Origin: Bacteroidales bacterium
GTDB lineage: Bacteria; Bacteroidota; Bacteroidia; Bacteroidales; GCA-2748055
Reading direction: 5' to 3'
DNA: 56,931 nt
Assembly: GCA_021740585.1 (NCBI GenBank)
Contig: JAIOZM010000018.1
Location: 1-56,931 of the forward strand
Made by a program: the position numbers and the translations under genes. The notes under the pieces were generated by a model. The model saw only the letters and a list, made by a program, of their open reading frames with translations, ran no database searches and had not been told where the DNA came from. Below are positions 35,401 through 43,000 of this stretch, piece by piece (the first letter of the stretch is position 1; every line of letters begins with the position of its first letter).

Positions 35401-35671
35401 ATTCAGAGCAATCGGATTCAGCAAAACTAAAATCAGAAAACATATTATTATTGAATATATGATTTTGCTTTTAACAGGAATCGTGATCGGGTTTATATCT
35501 GCAGTTATTGCAACCCTTCCTTCTATTTTAAGTCCAAATACTGAAGTCTCTTTTAGCTTTATAGTTTTATTATTGATTATTTTATTATTGAACGCTTTAT
35601 TATGGACATTCGGATTGGCTACAGTGGCATTAAAAGATTCTTCTATTGTTCAGGCACTTCGAAATGAATAA
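32423..35671 (+). CDS. ABC transporter permease with two FtsX modules (YbbP/LolC-E-like)
   Basis: 1082 residues, about twice the size of a simple FtsX/MacB permease. An N-terminal helix (about 18-38) is followed by a large periplasmic domain (about 45-495). Three helices (about 500-525, 550-575, 590-615) make the first FtsX unit, and two more hydrophobic segments lie near 640-690. A second helix-periplasmic domain-helices unit follows (helix near 715, domain about 740-955, helices about 965-990, 1015-1035, 1045-1070). The conserved FtsX coupling sequence appears as ALFRAIGFSKTKIRKHIIIEY. The double architecture matches YbbP-like permeases. With the LolD-like ATPase 6 bases upstream it forms a mechanotransmitting transporter. 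The substrate is unknown. Confidence 0.88.
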   Translation: MNIFKLILRNLSYYKKKNLALALGVAISAAILTGALIVGDSVKYSLNRIVAQRLGNVTHVLKSGDRYFTSDLAGKMSQNLNIPVSGLLVSNGSAVADGGQKRIPNVQILGVDENFDILAGTENFYEELGADEVILSTNLANRLGVSVGEDILIRMTKASLIPLNAPFVSDDENIVSSRLKVKDLAGTEQMGMFNLKNSQTAPFNAFVSKDFLSVLMEFENKSNLLLLSGNSNTETIKDALKKVWSVEDAGIILTTSENSTEIDAGSERVFIDDAIAGVLKNIPQLKFPVFSYFVNSLNTKTASTPYSFVSTIPDKSLEDTEVIINEWLAADLKISKGDTINIEYFVVGPLRALKEDSVSLRVKLVVAPEGYFADKNLMPNLPGLSDAGSCSDWESGVPIDLKAIRDKDEEYWNKYKGTPKAFISFSLATKLWINRFGSYTAFRYSSEEISKEELARVIIENLEPEKLGFQIENVREKGEFAAGNGVDFGELFGGLSFFLLMGGILLTVLLFLLNLENRKDQLQTLSTLGIPLNRIRKMMLSEGMAIAFLGSVAGIFLAILYNELIFSALNGVWKDIVRSDMMVVHIQPETIVKGFLLTLLVSFLTIVFPLNRFLKTKLAKYKKGKEKLSGGKRWISLSIASITGFTGIALIISQFFRNEIINSTVFFAAGGLLLISGIYAFHYLISGERNKSLKNFSLEHLSWNNTFRNKMRSLSIVLLFAIGTFLVISTGSNKKDLFVNANDLSSGTGGFLYFAESTIPVLHDLNDPAVKFDFGFENNYSFVQLRKFEGDDASCLNLNKISNPGILGVNPETLQSRFKFVTKTPYLDESDPWLSLNQDLPGNAIPAIADETVIKWGLGLKVGDSLEYLNSEGESMQLLLIGGLAPSIFQGSVLISNKYFLEQFPQNSGTHTFLIEGNSIDTAEISSEINNGMRDLGWDMNLSANRLAEFNSVTNTYLSIFLVLGALGLLLGTIGLAIVLFRSILERKQEIALFRAIGFSKTKIRKHIIIEYMILLLTGIVIGFISAVIATLPSILSPNTEVSFSFIVLLLIILLLNALLWTFGLATVALKDSSIVQALRNE

Positions 35672-35678
35672 CATGTTT

Positions 35679-35878
35679 TTTATGATATAAGTACAAGTAT
35701 TTTAACAGCTTTAAAAATGTATATTTCAGAACGGCAGTCACATTTTTATAAATGATGTCATTGCGTAGCAAAGCAATCTCATATTAATATTGGACACTAT
35801 TGACACAAAATATTTTGAACCTTTTTTATAAATTACCGTATTATTTGCAATCTTAGCGCATAATAAAAGAATACAATT
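35679..35878. other. Intergenic region before the PAS sensor kinase
   Basis: About 200 AT-rich bases. TTTG at 35814-35817 and ATTATTTG at 35840-35847 are spaced like a -33/-7 pair, although the second differs from TAnnTTTG in its first two bases. A fragment TCATTGCGTAGCAAAGCAATCTC (35759-35780) resembles a common short intergenic repeat and contains the small inverted repeat ATTGC...GCAAT. No open frame. Confidence 0.35.
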
Positions 35879-38272
35879 TTGAAAAGCAATTTTTTTAAAA
35901 ATCTGGTTTACCAGTCATCGTTTGGATTTGCCTTCCATAAGGTAATCTTCGACAAAAATAATATTCCCATTGATTATATTTTTCTCGAAGTCAACCCCTT
36001 ATTTGAACAGTTGACTGGCTTAAAATCAGAAAATATAATTAATAAACGCGTAACAGAGGCAATTCCCGGAATTACGCAGGATAAGTTTGACTGGATTGCC
36101 TACTATGGTAATATCGCACTAAACGGAGGAGAAAAAGAATTTGAGCAATTCTCAGCAGTATTAAACAAACATTTCAGAGTACAGGTTACATCACCTGAAA
36201 AGGGATATTTCGTAACCCTTTTTATTGATATTTCAGAAAAAATTTTAGCTCAGAACCAACTAAAAAAAGTTCTGGAATCATCTCAAGCCTTTTTCAGATC
36301 GGATTCTTCTGAACCCGAATATCAAAAAATTATTGATCTGGCCAGAGATTTATCAGGTGCCCGATATGCGATATTAAATTTATCCGGATCTACCCAGGAA
36401 GATTTTACTACAGTGGCTGTATCGGGTGCAGGCAAATCCCTGAATAAATTAAATGCTATTCTGGGATATTCTATATTAAATAAAAAGTGGAAGCAAGATC
36501 CCGTCAGAGCAAAAAAATTAGAAAATCTATCTTTCTACTGCTATGATGATCTTTCAGATTTAATTGGCTATAACATCCCAAAATTAATTTCAAATAGTCT
36601 TGAAAAATTATTTGGCATAAAAAAATCCGCTGTAATTAAAGTTTTCGATAAAGACAAAGTAGTGGGCGATTTTTTACTATTCTTCACAAATGAAAAGGGA
36701 ACCGAGAATAAAGAGATGCTGGAAATTTTTGCCGGACAGGTTTATATGTATTTAAAAAACTTTGAGGCTACCCGATTACTGGAGCATTCTGAAAACCGCT
36801 TAAAAATGTTGCTGAAAAATGCAGGTGAAGGGATACTTGGAATTGACCTGGATGGCAATCACACTTTTGTAAACCCTCAGGCTTCTAAAATTCTTGGTTT
36901 TACAGAAGAGGAAATGATTGGGGTTAACAGTCATACTTTATGGCATCATCATCATGAAGATGGAAGTACATATTCTTCATCAGAATGTCCTATATACCAA
37001 ACACTTAAATATGGAAAGCAAAATAGCAAAGAGGGGTATTTTATTCACAAAGACGGGCATGGTGTTAATGTGAATTATACCAGTATGCCTATTTACGAAA
37101 ATGGTAAAATATCGGGAGCTGTGGTAACATTTATTGATATTACTGAAAGGAAATTGGCTTATAAAAAAATAATTCTTCTGGCTTCGGCATTAAAAAGTGT
37201 AACTGAATGTGTTAGCATTACGGATTTAAATAATCATGTAATTTTTGTAAACGATTCTTTTTTAAACACTTATGGTTATTCAGAAGAAGAAGTTATCGGA
37301 AAGGAAATTTCATTCTTCCGTTCCGAAGATAATGACGTCTCCATTCTAAAAGAAATACTTCCAAAAGCTATCGATAAATCATGGAATGGCGAATTAATTA
37401 ACAGAAGAAAAGATGGTAGCAGTTTTCCAATATTGCTATCGGCATCAGCAATCAGAAATGAAAAAGATGAGCTGATTGCCACTATTGGTGTAGCCCGTGA
37501 TATAACTGAACAAAAGAAAGCCGAGCAGACTATTAAAAATAAAAATGCTGAACTTGAGGAACTTGTTTCTACACGGAATAAATTTTTCTCTATAATTTCT
37601 CATGACTTACGTAGTCCATTCAGTGCATTTATTGGACTAACCGATTTATTGGCGAGTGATAATTCAAAGTTTGAAGAAGAGCAGCAAAAAACCATTCTTA
37701 AAAGTTTGAATCAGTCTGCTAAAAAAACATACACTCTTTTGGAAAATCTGCTTCAATGGTCAAGAATTCAGCAAGGGAATATAGAATTTGATCCCAAAAT
37801 TCTTAATCTTAAAAGTGTGGTTGAAGAAAGTACTGAAACAGCTATAGATTCTGCAAAAAACAAAGACCTGAATTTGTCCATCACCATCCCTGCTGAAATA
37901 GAAATTATAGCAGATAATAATATGCTTCAACTAATTATAAGAAACTTGTTATCAAACGCAATCAAATTCTCAAACAAAGGAGGTAAAATACTTTTAAATG
38001 CAAGAATTATTGATGATGAATTTCTGGAGTTTGAAGTCAGAGATACAGGTATCGGAATGGATAAAATAATATTAGATAATTTGTTCGATGCCGGAGTAAA
38101 AACCAACAGAACAGGAACCGGCGGAGAAGAAAGTGCGGGATTAGGCTTATTATTAACCAAAGAATTTATAGAGAGAAACGGTGGAACCATAAGAGCTGAA
38201 AGTACTAAAGGAAAAGGAAGTAGTTTTTATTTCACTTTAAAAAGGCATATCCAAAGCAGCAGTAAGCTATGA
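35879..38272 (+). CDS. PAS-GAF-PAS-PAS sensor histidine kinase (TTG start)
   Basis: 797 residues from a TTG at 35879. The in-frame stop TAA at 35864 and the lack of any early ATG make TTG the only start that keeps the first PAS domain. Domains: PAS (about 5-120, FLEVNPLFEQLTGL), GAF-like (about 135-300), PAS (about 310-425, EGILGIDLDGNHTFVNPQAS), PAS with PAC (about 430-545, NDSFLNTYGYSEEEVIGKEI), then HisKA with phospho-acceptor His575 in SIISHDLRSPF. HATPase_c follows with N-box (IRNLLSNAIKFS), G1 (VRDTGIGM) and G2 (GLGLLLTKEFIERNGG). No membrane helix is visible, so it is a soluble sensor of an internal signal. No response regulator gene is adjacent. Confidence 0.92.
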   Translation: MKSNFFKNLVYQSSFGFAFHKVIFDKNNIPIDYIFLEVNPLFEQLTGLKSENIINKRVTEAIPGITQDKFDWIAYYGNIALNGGEKEFEQFSAVLNKHFRVQVTSPEKGYFVTLFIDISEKILAQNQLKKVLESSQAFFRSDSSEPEYQKIIDLARDLSGARYAILNLSGSTQEDFTTVAVSGAGKSLNKLNAILGYSILNKKWKQDPVRAKKLENLSFYCYDDLSDLIGYNIPKLISNSLEKLFGIKKSAVIKVFDKDKVVGDFLLFFTNEKGTENKEMLEIFAGQVYMYLKNFEATRLLEHSENRLKMLLKNAGEGILGIDLDGNHTFVNPQASKILGFTEEEMIGVNSHTLWHHHHEDGSTYSSSECPIYQTLKYGKQNSKEGYFIHKDGHGVNVNYTSMPIYENGKISGAVVTFIDITERKLAYKKIILLASALKSVTECVSITDLNNHVIFVNDSFLNTYGYSEEEVIGKEISFFRSEDNDVSILKEILPKAIDKSWNGELINRRKDGSSFPILLSASAIRNEKDELIATIGVARDITEQKKAEQTIKNKNAELEELVSTRNKFFSIISHDLRSPFSAFIGLTDLLASDNSKFEEEQQKTILKSLNQSAKKTYTLLENLLQWSRIQQGNIEFDPKILNLKSVVEESTETAIDSAKNKDLNLSITIPAEIEIIADNNMLQLIIRNLLSNAIKFSNKGGKILLNARIIDDEFLEFEVRDTGIGMDKIILDNLFDAGVKTNRTGTGGEESAGLGLLLTKEFIERNGGTIRAESTKGKGSSFYFTLKRHIQSSSKL

Positions 38273-38289
38273 TAAAAACCGAGACCATT

Positions 38290-38389
38290 CCTTAGGCAAG
38301 CTCAGGAACCACCAGCAACCAGCATACTATCCTTCGGCAAGCTCAGGAACCACCACACCACAACACTAACAAATTACCACACCAACACT
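38290..38389 (+). repeat. Direct 25-base repeat plus ACCACACCAAC-type units before the acyltransferase gene
   Basis: CCTTAGGCAAGCTCAGGAAC plus CACCA (38290-38314) recurs at 38331-38355 with one change (A to C). It is followed by short CCACACCACAACACTAACAA-type units that run right up to the ATG at 38390. The core CTTCGGCAAGCTCAGGAACC looks like a common interspersed repeat of Bacteroidota. No gene is in this gap. Confidence 0.7.
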
Positions 38390-39187
38390 ATGACCCTAAA
38401 CACCGATTGGAGAAAGACTGCCTCTGCCATTTACAAGAAACCAAAAGACTCGAAAGTATTTGGTTCTGTAGAAATTGATGTAACAGATCTGGAACAATTT
38501 GTAAATCAAAAAAGAAAAGAAGGTTTAAAAATTACCCTTACTCATATTTTCACTCTCGCTGTTGCCCGGGCTATTAAAAAGGATGTGCCTGAATTGAATT
38601 GCTATGTCAAAAGAGGTAACATAGTAGAAAGGAAGCAAGTTGATGCAATGGTTAGCGTTCTTGTAGGCGACACCGAGATGAGTTCTGTTCGTATTATTAA
38701 TGCAGATAAGCTTAACCTTATACAAGTGGCTGAACAACTAAGTCTGGGAATAAAAGAGGTGCGTTCTGGTCTTGAGTCGGATACCATGCAAATGAAAAGT
38801 AAAGTTGCCCGAATACCCTGGCCCTTCCGCCATTGGATAATTAACTTTATAAAATGGTTGACTGTTCACCTTGGAATCTCCATTCCTTCCATCGGATTGA
38901 ATTCGGATAATTTTGGTTCTTTTGTGATAACAAATATAGGAAGTTTGGGTCTGGATAGCGGATATCCATCACTTTTTCCAATATCCAACGTGGCTATGGT
39001 TTTTGTTTTAGGAGGAGTGTCAAAAAAACCTGTTGTGATAAATGATAAAATTGAGATCCGTAAAATGATAAGTCTCAGTGCTACCCTCGACCATAGAATA
39101 GTTGATGGCATCCATGGCGGCAAACTTTTTAAAATCCTCAAGGAGTATGCAAGACATCCGGAAAGTCTGGAAAAAAGTATCGAATAA
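38390..39187 (+). CDS. Stand-alone 2-oxoacid dehydrogenase acyltransferase (E2 catalytic domain) protein
   Basis: 265 residues, close to one chloramphenicol-acetyltransferase-like E2 core. The catalytic motif is intact: LDHRIVDGIHGG carries the active-site His and Asp (HxxxD). Other E2 features are ITLTHIFTLAVARAI and FGSFVITNIGSLGLDSGYP. The lipoyl and peripheral subunit-binding domains present in true E2 chains are missing. An inserted Trp/Ile-rich stretch (WPFRHWIINFIKWLTVHLGI, about 144-165) is more hydrophobic than usual. No E1 or E3 genes are nearby. It may be an acyltransferase using a free acyl-CoA, but the substrate is unknown. The start codon follows the repeat directly. Confidence 0.82.
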   Translation: MTLNTDWRKTASAIYKKPKDSKVFGSVEIDVTDLEQFVNQKRKEGLKITLTHIFTLAVARAIKKDVPELNCYVKRGNIVERKQVDAMVSVLVGDTEMSSVRIINADKLNLIQVAEQLSLGIKEVRSGLESDTMQMKSKVARIPWPFRHWIINFIKWLTVHLGISIPSIGLNSDNFGSFVITNIGSLGLDSGYPSLFPISNVAMVFVLGGVSKKPVVINDKIEIRKMISLSATLDHRIVDGIHGGKLFKILKEYARHPESLEKSIE

Positions 39188-39264
39188 AAACTGAAAACGG
39201 AAGCTGGAATTAACTTGAGACTCTGATACTTTATTAAGTCTGTTTTTCCTAATTCAAAAAATAT

Positions 39265-39272
39265 TAACTTTG
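39265..39272 (+). promoter_or_regulatory. Candidate -7 box for the coiled-coil membrane protein gene
   Basis: TAACTTTG matches TAnnTTTG exactly, 52 bases before the ATG at 39325. There is no clear TTTG at -33. Confidence 0.45.
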
Positions 39273-39324
39273 TTTTTACGTTCATAAAATAACCAATCCG
39301 GAAATAGATATAAAAACTACTATT

Positions 39325-39939
39325 ATGAAAATATATAAAAGATTTCTGCAGAGCTTTAGCTTACTAATTTTGCCCCTTATTTCCACGAGCCAATTAAATG
39401 CTCAAACCAGTTTACCGGAAGTTCTAAAAACAGGTACTTTGCAGGAACAGAAGGTGTATATGGAAGAAAAAATGAATAACTACAATGGCTACAGAGCGGT
39501 AAGGGAGGATATCTTTCTAACAATGCTTAAGAATTCTATCGATTCTCTTAACAGCGCCAAGGGTGAAATCAATACCCTTCTCACATCTGAAGAGAGTTTA
39601 CAATCAAAAATAGAATCCATAAACAGCGAATTATTAAAAGCTAAAAATTCAGAAGAAAAAGCAATTAAAGAAAAAAACAGCTTGACATTTTTAGGGATTC
39701 CTCTCCATAAAACAACCTACAATCTGATTCTTTGGGGTATCATCGCCGCTTTGGCCTTTTTACTTTCCACCATGTTTATCCTTTTCAAAAGAAACTTTAA
39801 AATAACCGCCACATTGAAAAAAGACCTGGAAGACACTCGTGAAGAATTCGAAGTTTTCAGGACAAATTCACGAGAGAAACAAGAACAATTAGTTATTAGT
39901 CATTTCAATGAAATCAAGAAACTGAAGGGCGGAGCCTAG
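39325..39939 (+). CDS. Membrane protein with flanking coiled coils (function unknown)
   Basis: 204 residues. The signal peptide ends at LNAQTS. A helical region follows (about 30-120) with heptad-like LNSAKGEINTLLTSEESLQ. One membrane helix (about 135-154, ILWGIIAALAFLLSTMFILF) precedes a cytoplasmic coiled coil (FKITATLKKDLEDTREEFEV). It belongs to a small protein family seen in many Bacteroidota whose function is not established; I recognise no catalytic motif. It may bridge the periplasm and cytoplasm or form a membrane scaffold, but that is a guess from topology. The gene has its own promoter-like box and is followed immediately by a short tandem repeat. Confidence 0.7.
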   Translation: MKIYKRFLQSFSLLILPLISTSQLNAQTSLPEVLKTGTLQEQKVYMEEKMNNYNGYRAVREDIFLTMLKNSIDSLNSAKGEINTLLTSEESLQSKIESINSELLKAKNSEEKAIKEKNSLTFLGIPLHKTTYNLILWGIIAALAFLLSTMFILFKRNFKITATLKKDLEDTREEFEVFRTNSREKQEQLVISHFNEIKKLKGGA

Positions 39940-39976
39940 GCTGGTTGGTGATGTGGTGATGTGGTGATGTGGTGTT
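39940..39976 (+). repeat. Tandem GGTGATGT repeat after the coiled-coil gene
   Basis: Directly after the TAG at 39937-39939 comes GCTGGTT, then three perfect GGTGATGT copies (39947-39954, 39955-39962, 39963-39970) and a partial fourth. The opposite strand reads ACATCACC, the same style as the units at 31700 and 53030. The sequence after the TAG at 53022 is nearly identical (GGCCGGTTGGTG). Confidence 0.7.
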
Positions 39977-40097
39977 ATACTATATTTCGACTGCCTTTAA
40001 TAGTCGGCATTCATTAGCTATTTTAAGAATAAAGCAATCGATCCATTCATTGAAATAGGTCAATAACAGCTGTCGAAATGATTGATTTCGTCATACC

Positions 40098-43000
40098 TTA
40101 TTCCAAAATTACTCTTTCCAACAATTTTTCACCATTCATTTCGATGGCTATAAGATATAAGCCTGATGGAAATGAGGAAAGATCAATACTAAATTCAGAA
40201 CTACCAGTTACTATATTGTTTCTCATTACCATTTTACCATAGCTATTGTAAACAATAACTTCCGCCGACCGAATCGGGCATTCTTCAAGTAAAAAATTCA
40301 GAATTCCTGTTGTAGGATTTGGAAATATCTTAATGTTATTCTTCAAACTAATATTCAGAACAGAAGTTTTTATCCTGTTTTCTTCAAGATTTGAAAGTGA
40401 ATGGATAAATGGTCCTGAACCTGCCTTTTTCCCATCAATATCAAGAATAATAGCTTGAGGCAATTTAACTCCGATTTGGTAATAAGTATTGAATTCCTGA
40501 GGATTATTATCTGTATACTGTGTTTTTGTAAGATCATAGGATACTGAATCAATCAGCGTTAAAGACAAAGAATCTGATCCTCTGAAAATATAGTAATAGT
40601 CGACAGGAATACCCTCATAGTGTTCCCAAATAAGATTAACTTCACCAACAGTGCCTATATTAGCAGTAAGATGCATGGTTTTGTGGGAAGCACTATAGAA
40701 TGATTCATTGCCACATGTATCTACAGTTGTTATTACGTATCGATCTGATTGCTGCCATGGCATAGAAGTATTATCCACAAAAACCGTCAGATCTCCATAA
40801 TTTACCCTGCCAAGAAATTTTTTCTCTGTTGAAAGAACTTTATAGACTTTATAAAATTCCGTTCCTTTTCCTGTGGATGCTTTCCATACCACCAGGTTTC
40901 TTCTGTCTGTCGCATCATAAGTAACTATACCTATCTTTTCATCCCAGGGATATTGCACAATAACCTCAATAGAATCTTTTTTCTCGCATCCATATCCATC
41001 GGTCACAGTAACAGCATAATATCCGGTAGTATCAACACTAATGCTTGAGGATTCAGAGAGACTTCTGTCCCAAAAATAAAAATAGTCGGCAGTGTTAAAA
41101 ACTTCGAGTAAATCAGTGCTAAGAATCAGACTTTCTCCTTTGCAAATTATTGGTGTGTCATTTGGACGCAAAATAAACTCAGGAAGAGGCGTTACAGTAA
41201 GAAAAACGCTATCAATCGCAGTGTGGTTACATATATTTTTTACATAAGCGGTATAATATCCGGGTTCAGATGCAAATATTACTCTTTCTTCTGATCCTGT
41301 ATTCCAGTAATAAGAAGTAGAAGATCCTGCATCAAATTCAATTTGCTCTCCATCGCAAATTCTTCTTGCTCTGGGCAAATCAATAAATGGATCCCTACAA
41401 CCTGAAGAAGAAGTTTTTACAATAGTCCCATTATCGCCAACAGCCCAACCGTTATAAGGATCAACAAAATACAAAGATTGCAACCAATTTTCTGAAGCCT
41501 GAGGGAGCCTGTTCCAGCTAATCCCTCCATCGCTTGTGTGAAGGATCACTCCATCCTGGCCTGCTATCCAACCTGTAGATGTGTCGATAAAAAATATATC
41601 TGACAATTGAAGTGGGGCTCCACTTTCTACCGGAGTCCACAATTCTCCACCATTGATAGTGCGTATAATGGTACCATCTGAACCGATAGCAATTCCGGTT
41701 TGCTCATCTAAAAAATAAACAGATTCCATGAATGACCCTGTTGGTGTATATTGGGAAGTCCAATTACTCCCGCCATTTGTTGTTTTTAGAATTATGCCTT
41801 CTTGCCCTGAAACCCAACCTGTTGTAGAGTTAATAAAAAATACATCATTAAAATATTTCCCCGATCCTACTTTTACTATATTCCATGTGTTTCCCCCGTC
41901 AGAGGTTTTGGCAATTACACTTCCGCTTGCTGTTGCCCAACCGACATTCTTGTTAATAAAGAAAACACTCGTGTACCATTCACTTGTACCTGTATTAATA
42001 CCATCCCAGCTTTCACCTCCATCGATAGTTTTATAAATATATCCTCCACTTGCTGCAATCCAGCCGGTTTCTTCATCTGCAAAGAAAATATCAGAAAGTG
42101 GCTCAGAAGCCACCCAATGTAAAGGTGGTTTTAAATCCCAGGTGAGGCCTGCATCAACAGTTTTTAGGATTGCATTATTATCCCCCACAATCCATCCTGT
42201 TCCCTCATCTAAAAAGAAAATTGAGTTTAATCGGGAGCTTATCTCAGATCTTTGTGGCATCCAACCATCCAAAGTGCTAAGGATCGTTTTATTATCTCCT
42301 ACTACCCAACCTTTATTTCTGGAAATAAAAGAGATATCATTTAAATTTTCTTGTGTGCCTGAATATTGAATTATCCAATTTGCTCCACCATCCTCGGTCA
42401 TAAAAACTTTTCCATTGTCGCCTACAGCCCAACCTAAATTTGCATTATAAAAATAGATTTCTTTTATCATACCCTCTGTTTGAAGAATCTGTCGGGTCCA
42501 ATTTACACCGCCGTCAATAGTATGCACAATAAGACCATTAGCTCCTCCTAACCATCCAATATCCCGATTATAAAAAAATACGGTGCTAAAGTTTACAAAG
42601 GGTTCAAATGGCACCCATTCCCAACTTTCTCCTCCATCAAAGGTTCTAAGGACTTTATCATGACCAACGAGCCATCCCTGTTGATAGTCAGTAAAATAAA
42701 TCTTAGTAAACCAGTCCATATACTCGTTGTATAACCACTCCCAATTCTTTCCTCCGTCGTGAGTTCTTATAAGGGCATGTATTCCGGCTGCATAACCAGT
42801 AAGACTGTCAAGAAAAAAAACAGAACTAAGCTCATTTGCAGCATCAAAAAATTGATTTTCCCAATTTGCACCATCTCCACTATATAAAATTGTTCCGTTT
42901 ACGCCAACTATCCATGTATGCTTGCCTGATACTATCTGTATGTCATTAAGAGTATTGCCTGTTGCCAGATCGAGAGGATACCATGTTAATCCTTTATCAA

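Noticed and set aside
39947-39976. Phase-variable tandem repeat acting on a coding frame
   Set aside because: The GGTGATGT copies begin after the stop codon and lie in no supported gene; only a non-coding effect is possible.
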